Shown: piece after piece, positions 35,660-44,596 of the stretch
Layout: each line of letters begins with the position of its first letter
How positions within the stretch are numbered: position 1 is the stretch's first letter
Translations under genes and position numbers: made by a program
Notes under the pieces: generated by a model
What the model was told of the DNA's origin: nothing
Database searches by the model: none
Seen by the model: only the letters and a program-made list of their open reading frames with translations
Assembly (NCBI RefSeq): GCF_000577245.1
Contig: NZ_CBYO010000006.1
Location: forward strand, 62,001-126,000
Origin: Paucisalibacillus algeriensis
Lineage (GTDB): Bacteria; Bacillota; Bacilli; Bacillales; Amphibacillaceae
Length of the DNA: 64,000 nucleotides
Direction: 5' to 3'

Positions 35660-36826
35660 TTACAAGTGTTCGATAAATAATCGAATGACATCTGCTCCAC
35701 CAATAAAAGTTCCAACAGAGCTTCCGATATTAGCAAAAATCACAACGAGTAGTACTCGGGTCACCTTGTTATTCCAAAAGCCTTTTAGACTATGAACATC
35801 ATCCGATAATCTTTCAAAATCGTTTACACTTGGCCTTCTAAAATACGCTTGGACAAATCCAGCAAACCATCCAGCAGCAAGAAAAGGTTCGAGTGATGTT
35901 ATTGGTGCTGCAACAAACGCTGTTAGTACCGCAAGTGGGTGTCCAAATGCTATAAGTGTTCCTAGTGCAGACAGTGAACCATTCCATAGAATCCAACTGA
36001 TGATTTGTGCCATACCTGCTTCTGCATTAGTTATAAATGTATAAATAATTAACGAAATAATAAAGATTGGTATAGACCAACCGATAATCTTGGGAATTTT
36101 TGATTTAGGTGGGAGCTGTGCTAAATGCTCTAGATTATGATCCTGATTAATTTGCTCCTTAATTCCAGGTACATGAGCCGCACCTAATACTGCAACTACC
36201 TTATCACCTGGTGCTTCTTTTATCTTTTGCGCAAGATATTGGTCACGCTCATCGATAAGAGGCTTTTTCAGTTTTGGAAAGTTATCCGTAAACTCCTGTA
36301 GCATGGAATCAATCATATCTTGAGACTTCATCTTCTCTAGCTCTTCTTCGGAAATCGTTTCCTTTGTAAAAATACTTGCAATAACTTGTGCTAGCAGCAT
36401 TGCTTTTCCTTTTAGGCCGATTCCGCGCCAAATTCGAGAAAATGTGGTTTGAATATCACGGTCTGCCAAAACTAGATTAGCATCTATTTCCTTTGCTGAT
36501 TCAATTCCTTGAATCATTTCTTGTCCAGGATTAATACCAAACTGGTTTGCCATCCGTTTTTGAAATGAGGATATAGCAAGATTCATTAATAATAATGTTG
36601 CTTTGCGATCTTTTATTACTTGAAAGATATCTGTTTCTTTCCATTTTTTACCTTCTGTAATGGATTTATACCTCTGCTCATCTAGCTCTATACAGACGGA
36701 ATCGGGTTGTTCTGCTTCGATTACTTCTTTTACTTGTTCGGCGCTGTTTTTGGAGACGTGTGCTGTGCCGATTAAAATGATTTCTTTACCATTTATATCT
36801 AAACGGGATATATTTTCTTCCGACAT
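35660..36826 (-). CDS. TraB/PrgY/GumN-type membrane protein
   Basis: 388 residues. Motifs IILIGTAHVSKNS (about 17) and VAVLGAAHVPGI (about 213) are the paired GxxH-like sites of the TraB/Tiki superfamily of putative metal-dependent hydrolases; then about three to four C-terminal TM segments (245-385). Enterococcal TraB/PrgY shuts down peptide pheromone; in Bacilli the target is unknown. RBS AAGGAAGG. Confidence 0.88.
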   Translation of the reverse strand: MSEENISRLDINGKEIILIGTAHVSKNSAEQVKEVIEAEQPDSVCIELDEQRYKSITEGKKWKETDIFQVIKDRKATLLLMNLAISSFQKRMANQFGINPGQEMIQGIESAKEIDANLVLADRDIQTTFSRIWRGIGLKGKAMLLAQVIASIFTKETISEEELEKMKSQDMIDSMLQEFTDNFPKLKKPLIDERDQYLAQKIKEAPGDKVVAVLGAAHVPGIKEQINQDHNLEHLAQLPPKSKIPKIIGWSIPIFIISLIIYTFITNAEAGMAQIISWILWNGSLSALGTLIAFGHPLAVLTAFVAAPITSLEPFLAAGWFAGFVQAYFRRPSVNDFERLSDDVHSLKGFWNNKVTRVLLVVIFANIGSSVGTFIGGADVIRLFIEHL

Positions 36827-36952
36827 ATGGTACCTTCCTTTTATATAACTGTATAGATATAATAATAAACTAGTTTGGTATAAATTTGAATAATTTTAAT
36901 AAAAACATACTTTTGTTAACTAATTATATTATTTCGCTCACTAATCATTTAC

Positions 36953-37124
36953 GCGGCCCGAATACACTTCACTTTAACTTCCAGCTCAGGGGCGACATCT
37001 GTTCGAATAGACCTCACAGTGTCTGCCTTGCCCTGGGCGGCTAGTGAGCCTACTCAAAGCTAAAACTCTTCCGGGGTCTCACCGATGCCTATCCCCCATG
37101 GGAGTCTACGTGTATTCGGGCCGC
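36953..37124. repeat. Structured intergenic repeat, copy C
   Basis: GCGGCCCGAATACAC (36953-36967) is exactly complemented at 37110-37124. Interior 36978-37053 is homologous to copy A. A second part (about 37060-37105) with GGGGTCTCACCGATG is specific to this copy. The arms of A and C differ in sequence but not in placement. No gene inside. Confidence 0.87.
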
Positions 37125-37208
37125 TCCGTGCAATAAACCAATTTATTTTTCAAAGCTTAAAACAATCATTTCTTTCTTAACAATTCCTTAATAATATAAA
37201 CCCTACCC

Positions 37209-37625
37209 TTACTTCACTATCTCTGTCATTGGGAGGTAGTTCATGCGCCAGTTGTTCCATTGTCTTTCGCGTGTTTTTCTTGGTAGGAATTGTCTTATGT
37301 CGTCGATGTGAAATCCTACTTGTAATCTTTTTTCGTCTAGCATGATTGGGCTTCTTAAGAGTCTTGGGTGTTTATGAATTAATTCTAGTAATTCTTGAAG
37401 TGGAAGGGAGTCGATATCCACATTAAGTTCTTTGTATACCTTTGATCTAGTAGAAATTATTTCTTCTGTTCCTTCTACAGTTCTACTTAAGATTTGCTGT
37501 AATTCTGGAACCGTTAATGGTTCTTTTAATATATTTCGTTCCACAAAATCTATATGATTCTTTCTAAACCATTCTTTTGCTTTTCTTGTTGATGAGCATG
37601 CAGCACCATAAATCATAACAGACAT
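37209..37625 (-). CDS. Spx/ArsC-family regulator with CxxT instead of CxxC
   Basis: 138 residues, Spx length. Strong Spx signatures: FVERNILKEPLTVPELQQIL, EGTEEIISTRSKVYKELNVD, MLDEKRLQVGFHIDDIRQFL, PRKTRERQ. The redox site reads ACSSTRKA: Cys10 is kept, but Thr replaces Cys13. Spx proteins bind RNA polymerase alpha-CTD and are normally switched by the Cys10-Cys13 disulfide. Here an intramolecular disulfide is impossible. ATG 37625 was chosen with GGGGA six bases ahead. A bona fide Spx is presumably elsewhere. Confidence 0.9.
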   Translation of the reverse strand: MSVMIYGAACSSTRKAKEWFRKNHIDFVERNILKEPLTVPELQQILSRTVEGTEEIISTRSKVYKELNVDIDSLPLQELLELIHKHPRLLRSPIMLDEKRLQVGFHIDDIRQFLPRKTRERQWNNWRMNYLPMTEIVK

Positions 37626-37666
37626 AACCATTCCCCATTTCTATCTAAATTCGAAAACTTAGCGAG

Positions 37667-37957
37667 TTATTTTTTAACATACTGCTTAAAGACTTCTATA
37701 AATGGCATTGGAGAGGATTTCACCGTATATGAGTAAACGCCACGAGTCGTATGTAAGTAAAGAAGACCAGCTCCTTCACCACCTATTTGACGATAGGACA
37801 TATCGAGCACTTCTTGGATGGGAAATTCACGATGGTAACTCGTGATTTTATCGGTGTAAAGACTTAGAAAGCGTGTATGCTCGATATCAATTTGCTCAAG
37901 GCTATTAACTTTGCGTTCTATCTTTATATATTCCTGTTCCGCTAATACTTCCACCAA
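37667..37957 (-). CDS. Small soluble hypothetical protein
   Basis: 96 residues, no signal, no TM. KIERKVNSLEQIDIEHTRFL, LYTDKITSYHREFPIQEVLD, YLHTTRGVYSYTV suggest a beta-rich PH-like fold; family not recognised. RBS GGAGGGATTTGGTGG. Sits between the spx paralogue and the gene at 37981. Confidence 0.7.
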   Translation of the reverse strand: MVEVLAEQEYIKIERKVNSLEQIDIEHTRFLSLYTDKITSYHREFPIQEVLDMSYRQIGGEGAGLLYLHTTRGVYSYTVKSSPMPFIEVFKQYVKK

Positions 37958-37980
37958 ATCCCTCCAAAGACTAAAGCTTA

Positions 37981-38406
37981 TTAATCCATTAAACGATTTT
38001 CTTCTTCTAGGAATCTAATAAAGTGATTCATTGCGAATCCAGGTTGCTCTTTAACATTCTGGATATAACGATCTTTTACTGTATCTGTCACAACGTCACT
38101 TCTCTTGATGCGCTTGACTATAAAAGCTTCACTCACTTTAAGAATTTCTTTACGCTGATGCTTTGCCTCTTTTGATAGAGCAAATCCAAATGCTCCCATA
38201 ACAGCGTAGAAAATTAGAGCTACAGTTGTTCGTGTATCCGGCATGATAACCAGCATGAAAAATAGATTTATTAATGAAAAAGTAATTAATGGAAATGCCC
38301 AAAATGAATATTTGGATACTTTTTTTATGAAAGGATAAATGGTGTCATTCAATTTATCTACTTCTTTTTTGATAAAACTTGGCATATCAGTCATTGGTAG
38401 ATTCAT
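37981..38406 (-). CDS. Two-TM hypothetical membrane protein (DUF5392-like?)
   Basis: 141 residues. Hydrophilic start, two TM segments (about 31-53 and 60-80), then a basic cytoplasmic half (EAKHQRKEILKVSEAFIVKR). Pattern resembles small Bacillus DUF5392 proteins, but I am unsure. Directly after yugP on the same strand (18-base gap), RBS AGGTGGG. Confidence 0.65.
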   Translation of the reverse strand: MNLPMTDMPSFIKKEVDKLNDTIYPFIKKVSKYSFWAFPLITFSLINLFFMLVIMPDTRTTVALIFYAVMGAFGFALSKEAKHQRKEILKVSEAFIVKRIKRSDVVTDTVKDRYIQNVKEQPGFAMNHFIRFLEEENRLMD

Positions 38407-38424
38407 GTCAATCCCACCTTTTTT

Positions 38425-39108
38425 TTAATTTTCTCTTTCTCTGAATATCATAATATATTTAACGAGCTCCAGTACGGCAATCAATGTGCTAGCTACATAG
38501 GTTAAAGCTGCTGCATTTAAAACCTTTTTAACGCCTCTCTCTTCTTGGTTTGTAATCATACCAAGCTCAAGTAACTTATTTCGAGCACGACTCGAAGCAT
38601 CAAATTCTACTGGTAAGGTTATGAGTTGAAATATGACAGCTGCCGAAAATAGTATGATACCAATCCCAATTAAATTCAGCATATCTAATAGAAATCCAGC
38701 AATTAACAAGAATGGTGCCAGTTGCGAGCCAATATTCGCAAATGGGACAAACTTATGTCTAAGTACTAGCATGGAATAGTTATTGGCATGTTGAATCGCG
38801 TGCCCAACCTCGTGAGCAGCAACTGAAAGTGACGAAATAGAATTCCCTCGATAAACTGGCTCAGACAAACGAATTACTTTAGCGGTGGGGTCATAATGAT
38901 CTGATAGGGCTCCTCTTCTGGAAAGCTCTATCCTTACATCTGAAAGCCCCTCACTATCTAAAATTCGTCTAGCCACCTCTACCCCTGTCATTCCAGATGA
39001 AGCCCTATTCCTGGAACCCTTGTTGAAATTACTCTTCACTTTTGCTTGTGCCCACATGGCAAGTCCAAAAGCGATAAGTATTATAAAATCCATTGGATGA
39101 AAGAACAC
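38425..39108 (-). CDS. yugP: YugP-type zinc metallopeptidase
   Basis: 227 residues. N-terminal TM anchor, then HEVGHAIQH (zinc HExxH, about residue 98), and three C-terminal TM segments (about 117-170 and 200-220). LPVEFDASSRARNKLLELG is a hallmark of the YugP/DUF955-like neutral zinc peptidases. Substrate unknown, possibly membrane-protein quality control. RBS AGGGGG. Confidence 0.9.
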   Translation of the reverse strand: MFFHPMDFIILIAFGLAMWAQAKVKSNFNKGSRNRASSGMTGVEVARRILDSEGLSDVRIELSRRGALSDHYDPTAKVIRLSEPVYRGNSISSLSVAAHEVGHAIQHANNYSMLVLRHKFVPFANIGSQLAPFLLIAGFLLDMLNLIGIGIILFSAAVIFQLITLPVEFDASSRARNKLLELGMITNQEERGVKKVLNAAALTYVASTLIAVLELVKYIMIFREREN

Positions 39109-39405
39109 GTCAGATCCCCCTGGTGTCTCATATTTCTATATATAAGGCTTGACAATATCCTCCCAGATTTATACATTAAATTATCTCCTCATAGTTATAT
39201 ACGATATAACTTTGTGTTTTGTTGCACATATTTAAAAATAATTTTATTTTTCTGGGTGTAACATGATTATAAAAAAATAATATGAACTGAATATGAACTA
39301 TAAAAGACTAAAAAAATTTGTATAGATTTTAAGTGAATACTACTATTCATGAGATATAGCAGATGATTTATCATTAGTTGTTGAACTGAAAGTTGATGAT
39401 GGGTA
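39109..39405. other. AT-rich intergenic stretch without a supported gene
   Basis: Between yugP and the T-box promoter. Contains direct runs of AT and the yugP promoter region on the minus strand; no repeat or RNA recognised. Confidence 0.6.
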
Positions 39406-39410
39406 TTGTG

Positions 39411-39439
39411 TTGAATTTTCTAAAATGATACAATATATA
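39411..39439 (+). promoter_or_regulatory. Promoter of the T-box/MFS transcript
   Basis: TTGAAT (39411-39416), 17-base spacer, TATATA (39434-39439). An overlapping alternative is TTGTGT-17-TACAAT ending at 39434. Confidence 0.6.
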
Positions 39440-39445
39440 AAATTT

Positions 39446-39750
39446 TATATGTGTGACATGCAATGAAGAGAAGAGTAAATGAAATCAAGTCATGACAGAG
39501 AGCTCCAGATGCTGAGAAGGAGTATGAGTTATTTCATGGAAGCAAGCCTCTGAGCATCACGTTGGATTCTAGTTTGATGATGGCGTGACAGGAGCTCCTG
39601 TTAAAGAGCTAAAGTATAAGCATTTTTATTGCCGTACTTAAAGAGGTTAATATGGTGACATATTAACAAATTGGGGTGGCACCGCGAATATAAACAATTC
39701 AAAATCTCGCCCCCAAGACTAATGTCTGTCTTGGGGGTGGGATTTTTTTC
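39446..39750 (+). promoter_or_regulatory. T-box riboswitch with intrinsic terminator
   Basis: T-box sequence GGGGTGGCACCGCG at 39673-39686; Stem I with AAGAGTA (39471-39477) facing GGAAGCAAG; upper stem ATGAAAT (39479-39485) with ATTTCAT (39531-39537); distal loop GATGCTG between GCTCC and GGAGT (39502-39523). Terminator ATCTCGCCCCCAAGAC / GTCTTGGGGGTGGGAT (39704-39743) plus TTTTTT. By spacing of the specifier loop I read CAA (Gln) at 39543-39545; AGC or GCA are possible. The base after TGG is C, implying a G73 tRNA such as tRNA-Gln or Ser. Uncharged tRNA would stop termination and let the MFS gene be expressed. Confidence 0.9.
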
Positions 39751-39788
39751 GTTTGTTGATTTTACTTCTTTGAATAGGAGGTCTGTGA

Positions 39789-41024
39789 TTGGTGATGAGA
39801 AAGATAGTGGATTACTGGAAATATCCTTCCATATTATTATTTGGAATGGGGATATCAAGTATTGGGTCATGGATATACTTTCTTGCATTAAATGTAATCG
39901 TATTTAATATGACTAGTTCTGCCCTTGCAGTATCAGCTCTTTATATTATTAAACCCTTAGCTACTTTATTTACTAACCTATGGGGTGGCAGCGTTATTGA
40001 CCGTGTAAATAAAAAGTACTTAATGATCGTGTTAGAAATGATACAAGCAACTCTTATTGCTTTTTTACTCTTAACCATCCATTCATTATGGATCGTTTAT
40101 GTACTTGTCTTTTTAATTAACATAGCTACTTCTCTCTATGAACCAACTTCTGTTAGCTATATAACAAGATTGATTCCAAGAGAACAAAGGCAACGATTTA
40201 ATTCCTTAAGAAGTCTACTAGATTCAGGAGCATTTCTACTTGGCCCCGCGATTGCTGGGGTATTGTTTTTAAATGGAACACCCCTTTTTGCTATTATGAT
40301 TAATGCAATATCTTTATACTTTTCTGCGCTTGTCACCTTTTTTATGCCTAATGTTGAAAAGCACAACCTAAACAATGAAACAACTCAAAAGTTATCATTA
40401 AGTATAGTAAAGGAAGACTTAAAATTAGTGTTACTATTTAGCCGTCGTTTCGTGTATGTTATGACTGTTTATTTTTTATTTAGTGTGTTTATCGTCATAC
40501 AAACGGCTGTTGACTCACTTGAGGTAGCATTTGCAAAAGAGGTGATTTCTCTTTCAGACAGTGAATATCATTTCCTTGTAAGTATTGCAGGCTCAGGAAT
40601 ATTAATCGGTTCATTAATTAACGCCATTTTCACGAAAAAATTAGCTATTTCTTTTATTATTGGTATAGGATCATTAATGGTATCAGTTGGATACATTATT
40701 TTTGCGTTTTCTAATACATTTATGAGCGCATCCGTGGGAGTCTTTGTTTTAGCATTCTCACTTGCTTTTGCCAATACTGGCTTTTACACCTTTTACCAAA
40801 ACAATATTCCAGTAGAGGTTATTGGTCGAATCGGAAGTTTTTATGGATTTTTGGAGGCACTGTTAATCATAGTAGTTACTTCTACATTTGCCGCTTTAAC
40901 TATCATTTTATCTATTAAGTTAGTTGTTATTTTAGGGGCTATTTTTATGTTATTGCTAACGAGTGCTTTGCTATTCATTAATCTGCAGCCATCCAAGGGA
41001 TCATACTATAAAACTGTTTCATGA
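39789..41024 (+). CDS. MFS transporter (MFS_3 type), T-box regulated
   Basis: 411 residues, 12 TM segments. Loop A-like GGSVIDRVNKKYLM (about residue 65) and TSVSYITRLIPREQRQRFNS place it in the MFS_3 (enterobactin/multidrug exporter-like) group. TTG 39789 is seven bases from AGGAGG; the ATG at 39795 is 13 away. The T-box leader makes an amino-acid or derived-compound transport role likely, e.g. amino acid, peptide or aminoacylated metabolite; substrate unproven. Confidence 0.88.
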   Translation: MVMRKIVDYWKYPSILLFGMGISSIGSWIYFLALNVIVFNMTSSALAVSALYIIKPLATLFTNLWGGSVIDRVNKKYLMIVLEMIQATLIAFLLLTIHSLWIVYVLVFLINIATSLYEPTSVSYITRLIPREQRQRFNSLRSLLDSGAFLLGPAIAGVLFLNGTPLFAIMINAISLYFSALVTFFMPNVEKHNLNNETTQKLSLSIVKEDLKLVLLFSRRFVYVMTVYFLFSVFIVIQTAVDSLEVAFAKEVISLSDSEYHFLVSIAGSGILIGSLINAIFTKKLAISFIIGIGSLMVSVGYIIFAFSNTFMSASVGVFVLAFSLAFANTGFYTFYQNNIPVEVIGRIGSFYGFLEALLIIVVTSTFAALTIILSIKLVVILGAIFMLLLTSALLFINLQPSKGSYYKTVS

Positions 41025-41166
41025 AAGCATATGAAGGTGTACACTCAGGTTAGAAGTGCTTTTAGAAAAGTTTGGCGTTTTGGTGGTAAGCTTGGCTCGT
41101 GATCAAGCGGACTGGTTTTTGAAAAGAATATTTGCTAAAGATTAATAGAATTTAGGAGGAGAAAAA

Positions 41167-41337
41167 ATGCAATTTGATTTTTACTTGCTGATGGCCATTT
41201 TATTTATTGGACTTATCATTTACGGTATATATGATACAAAAAAGAAAAACGAGGTCAAACTTGAAGAGATTAAATTAGAACGAGAAAAGATTGCTTTAGA
41301 ACAAAAAAGAATAGACATAGAAAATCAATTAAAGTAA
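41167..41337 (+). CDS. 56-residue protein: TM anchor plus charged coiled coil
   Basis: My translation begins MQFDFYLLMAILFIGLIIYG (TM about 5-22) and continues with an alternating Lys/Glu helix (KKNEVKLEEIKLEREKIALE ... QKRIDIENQLK). RBS TAGGAGG fits the ATG. Common form of tiny membrane proteins in Bacillaceae; no function known. Could read through from the MFS gene or be separate; terminator follows. Confidence 0.75.
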   Translation: MQFDFYLLMAILFIGLIIYGIYDTKKKNEVKLEEIKLEREKIALEQKRIDIENQLK

Positions 41338-41395
41338 TGTATTTTATTGCAGTTTACTTACCCTAGAGATAAGATTAGTCGAGTCATAATTTAAG

Positions 41396-41430
41396 AAACG
41401 CTCTGAGTTTTTGAACTCGGAGCGTTTTCT
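41396..41430 (+). terminator. Terminator
   Basis: AAACGCTCTGAGT, short loop, ACTCGGAGCGTTT, TCTC. One internal mismatch. Ends the small coiled-coil gene. Confidence 0.82.
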
Positions 41431-41518
41431 CACTGGAAGATTCTATTGTTAATTCTCTTTATATATAATTACCATTAAAAATTTAATCTGTTACATCTTT
41501 TACATAAATAGTCTTTTC

Positions 41519-42880
41519 TTACTGACGCAATGGAATATTCACTGTAAATGTAGAGCCTTTTCCTTCTTCACTATCAACCGTAATACTAAATTTATGGATG
41601 TTTAAAATCTTCTTTACAATAGATAATCCTAAACCATTTCCATCGACAGATCTATTTCTTGAACGATCCACTTTATAAAAACGTCCAAACAAGTTAGGGA
41701 GTGCTTCTTCCGGAATTCCAATACCAAAATCCCTAACACTCACTTTAATTTGACTAGAGGTTATTCGAATTATTATCTCCATAATACCTTCTTCGTCCGT
41801 ATACTTAATGGCATTTGTAATTAAATTTAACCATACCTGTTCCATTAAGTCCTTATCTGCATAAATTTCTACAGGTTCTATTGACAATTGCATATCAATT
41901 TTCTTACCACTCCACAAGGGCTCTGTAGTTAACACAGAATTTCTAATTTGTTCATCTAAGCGATAGGACCTTGGATTATACGGATGATGTTCTGAATCCA
42001 ATGAGGCAATACGTAGTAAGTTATCGCTTAATCGAGACATTCGCTCAATTTCCTGATAAATAATTTGTAAGTATTCCTTCTGGTTATCTTTAGGAACCAC
42101 ATCATCCATAATTGCTTTCGTAAAACCTTTAATTGAAGTTAGTGGTGACTGGATTTCATGCGAAACATTACTTACAAAATCAGCTCGCATCGCATCAATC
42201 TTTTCTATTTCTGCTGTCATATGGTTAAAACTATCAATCAACTCCCCGACCTCATCTTGATTCTTGCGGTTCGTTTTGTCGACGCGCACAGAAAAATCAC
42301 CTTTTGCTATCTTACGCGCGGCATGGGTTAATTTTCGAATAGGATTAACCAAATACGTTGATGAAAGTAGAATTAATATACTACCTATTAATAAAACGAT
42401 TACTAAGGAAATGAAAATACCTTGCTGGATATCCTCAAACTCATCCTCATAATCAATGCGAGTTATTAATGCAAACTTTCCACTAGATAGTTCGATGGGT
42501 ACACCAATAATTCTTGCCGACCTGTTATTCCTATCTATTAATACCACTGGATCATCGAACGAGTGCCTCAGAATTTCCTCTACAACTTCTATCTTTATTG
42601 GGATTGATGTGTTACCCTGCTTTTCATATATTACATCTCTCCCATTTGTTATTAACACATCAAAATCCATATTATCAAAGTCATCCAACAATTTCGGAAT
42701 ACTTTCCGGTCCCGTCATTTGAATAACTTCAGCTAATCCAATTGATATTTTCGATAATTCTTCTCGGAAAATTTGCTCCTGATTTAAGGAGAATGGCGTC
42801 AGAAAGTAAGAAAGTAAAATACTGACAATAACGACACTAATAAACGTACCTACAATTTTTAAATAGAGGCTTTTAACCAT
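41519..42880 (-). CDS. Sensor histidine kinase
   Basis: 453 residues. TM1 (about 8-28), extracellular domain (about 30-150), TM2 (about 155-177), HAMP (about 177-230), HisKA H-box VSNVSHEIQSPLTSIKG, N-box NLITNAIKYTDE, G boxes DFGIGIP and NGLGLSIVK, F-box FGRFYKVDRSRN. Resembles HssS/YkoH-type kinases. Ligand unknown. Overlaps the regulator gene by 8 bases (ATGGTTAA). Confidence 0.92.
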   Translation of the reverse strand: MVKSLYLKIVGTFISVVIVSILLSYFLTPFSLNQEQIFREELSKISIGLAEVIQMTGPESIPKLLDDFDNMDFDVLITNGRDVIYEKQGNTSIPIKIEVVEEILRHSFDDPVVLIDRNNRSARIIGVPIELSSGKFALITRIDYEDEFEDIQQGIFISLVIVLLIGSILILLSSTYLVNPIRKLTHAARKIAKGDFSVRVDKTNRKNQDEVGELIDSFNHMTAEIEKIDAMRADFVSNVSHEIQSPLTSIKGFTKAIMDDVVPKDNQKEYLQIIYQEIERMSRLSDNLLRIASLDSEHHPYNPRSYRLDEQIRNSVLTTEPLWSGKKIDMQLSIEPVEIYADKDLMEQVWLNLITNAIKYTDEEGIMEIIIRITSSQIKVSVRDFGIGIPEEALPNLFGRFYKVDRSRNRSVDGNGLGLSIVKKILNIHKFSITVDSEEGKGSTFTVNIPLRQ

Positions 42881-43547
42881 GACTTTTCTCCAACCGGTAA
42901 CCTAGGCCTCTTACAGTAGTTATGGCAATATCTTCATAATTCTCTAGTTGTTCGCGCAAACGTTTAATATGCACATCAACCGTGCGTTCGTCCCCTTCGT
43001 AATCATATCCCCAAATTTTTTCAATCAATTGATTACGTGTAAATATCTTCCCAGGGGAGCTTGCCAGGACAAATAAAAGTTCACATTCCTTCCTTTTTAG
43101 GGTAATTACTTTTTCACCCGATTGAACGGTAAGTCTGTCCTTATCTATGATTACTGAACCTACTTTCACCTTCTCTTCCACACTTATATTGTACCGTTTC
43201 AATAGTACTTCGACCCGTAGAATTAACTCAACCGGATCAAATGGTTTTACTAAATAATCATCCGTCCCAGCGCGAAACCCTTTTACTTTGTCTTGGGATT
43301 CACCTTTAGCAGTTACCATCAATATCGGAATATCTAGAAAGGATCGTATATCTTCCGTTAATTCATAGCCATCAATTTTGGGCATCATTACATCTACAAT
43401 CGCTAAATCTATGGAATATTTCCCGAGGAGGTCTAATGCTTCCTGACCATCTGCAGCTTCAACCACTTTATAATTACTATTTTCTAAATATAGTCTAATT
43501 AATTTTCGAATGTGAGCATCATCATCAACAACAAGTACCGTATTCAT
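42873..43547 (-). CDS. OmpR-family response regulator
   Basis: 224 residues. Receiver with VVDDD (acid pocket), phospho-acceptor in AIVDVMMPKIDGYE and the Lys in DDYLVKPFDP; then the winged helix with KIFTRNQLIEKIWGYDYEGD ... VDVHIKRLREQLE. The DNA-binding half looks like HssR (haem stress) but no hrtAB pair lies next to it, so the target is unknown. ATG 43547 chosen, seven bases from AGGAAGTG. Confidence 0.92.
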   Translation of the reverse strand: MNTVLVVDDDAHIRKLIRLYLENSNYKVVEAADGQEALDLLGKYSIDLAIVDVMMPKIDGYELTEDIRSFLDIPILMVTAKGESQDKVKGFRAGTDDYLVKPFDPVELILRVEVLLKRYNISVEEKVKVGSVIIDKDRLTVQSGEKVITLKRKECELLFVLASSPGKIFTRNQLIEKIWGYDYEGDERTVDVHIKRLREQLENYEDIAITTVRGLGYRLEKSHG

Positions 43548-43698
43548 CATCAATCACTTCCTATTATTATCTAATTTAAGTTTAGCGCAGGTCAATGAAA
43601 CCGTAAAACTAGAAACCCTCATTTTTCCAAAAAATAATTATCAATATTTTTCCAGAAAAAACAAATACTATGACTAAACGATAAAAGGAGTGATTTTT

Positions 43699-44418
43699 AT
43701 GATAAAAGGAATATCAGTTAAACTGTTTTTTACATTTTGCTTGGTTATTGTTCTTGTTGCTTGTACCAATGATAACGCGGGTGATAATAATGATAATAAT
43801 AATGGTAATAATGGCAACAATGACAACATCTCTAGTATGAGCACAGATCAATCTAGCAATGACTATCCGGAAACACAACCAATTAAAACTCAGGATGCTA
43901 AATACGAATTTCGTGCTGCACCACAAAGGGGACAAACTCAAAATGGGGAAAATGTTCCGAATACGAATAATACACCAAATAATAAACAACAGCCTGCTCA
44001 ACAACAGCAACAAGCACCACAACAAACGGAGAATCATGGACTTAGTCAATTTGAGAATGATGTCGTGACATTAACCAATAAAGAAAGAAGCCAAGCAGGT
44101 TTATCAGCATTACAAATTGATGCTAAACTAAGCCAGGTAGCTCGAGAAAAATCAAATGACATGCAACGCAATAGCTACTTTTCACATACAAGTCCAACCT
44201 ATGGTTCTCCTTTTGATATGATGCGCGATCACGGAATTACGTATCGATCAGCAGGTGAGAATATTGCCCAAGGACAAACATCACCTGCAGAAGTTGTACA
44301 AGCATGGATGAATAGTCAAGGACACCGTGAAAATATCTTAAATCCAAACTTCACACATATTGGTGTTGGATATGAATCACAAGGACAGCACTGGACACAG
44401 ATGTTTATAACAAAGTAA
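43699..44418 (+). CDS. SCP/CAP-domain lipoprotein (YkwD-like)
   Basis: 239 residues. Lipobox VLVAC (Cys22), an Asn/Asp-rich then Gln/Pro-rich linker (about 25-112), then a CAP domain (about 115-239): VTLTNKERSQAGLSALQIDA, KSNDMQRNSYFSHTSPTYGS, AGENIAQGQTSPAEVVQAWM and SQGHRENILNPNFTHIGVGY. Family includes B. subtilis YkwD and YlbC; spore or cell-surface role, no catalysis proven. ATG 43699 behind AAAGGAG. Confidence 0.9.
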   Translation: MIKGISVKLFFTFCLVIVLVACTNDNAGDNNDNNNGNNGNNDNISSMSTDQSSNDYPETQPIKTQDAKYEFRAAPQRGQTQNGENVPNTNNTPNNKQQPAQQQQQAPQQTENHGLSQFENDVVTLTNKERSQAGLSALQIDAKLSQVAREKSNDMQRNSYFSHTSPTYGSPFDMMRDHGITYRSAGENIAQGQTSPAEVVQAWMNSQGHRENILNPNFTHIGVGYESQGQHWTQMFITK

Positions 44419-44430
44419 TTACAAAAGCCT

Positions 44431-44467
44431 AGACGCCGTGAACTTATTCATGGCGTTTATTTTTTTA
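44431..44467 (+). terminator. Terminator of the CAP gene
   Basis: GACGCCGTGAA, loop CTTA, TTCATGGCGTT, then TATTTTTTT; one wobble. Confidence 0.83.
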
Positions 44468-44506
44468 TAAACTCTACCGTCAGTTGAATCCCATATATAC
44501 TATCAT

Positions 44507-44521
44507 TCAACTAATAGTTGA
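44507..44521. promoter_or_regulatory. Palindrome TCAACTAATAGTTGA upstream of the APF-repeat regulator
   Basis: A perfect 15-base dyad 76 bases before the start codon. It is the size of an XRE-family operator, so autoregulation is possible. No experimental support. Confidence 0.45.
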
Positions 44522-44596
44522 TAGGCGAATGAACCCTCCTGTGCTATTCTCTAATTAACAGAGCGCACTGTTTAAACTATTACGGAGGTTCATTTA

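Noticed and set aside
41031-41102. 23-codon frame between the T-box MFS gene and the coiled-coil gene
   Set aside because: No ribosome binding site and no similarity; likely chance.
41519-43547. Naming the two-component system HssRS
   Set aside because: The regulator's DNA-binding half resembles HssR, but no hrtAB operon is adjacent and the sensor domain is not recognisably HssS; left as an unnamed pair.
41519-43547. Two-component system as PhoPR for the pst operon
   Set aside because: It is 16 kb away, and sequence features point to the HssR/YkoG group rather than PhoP.
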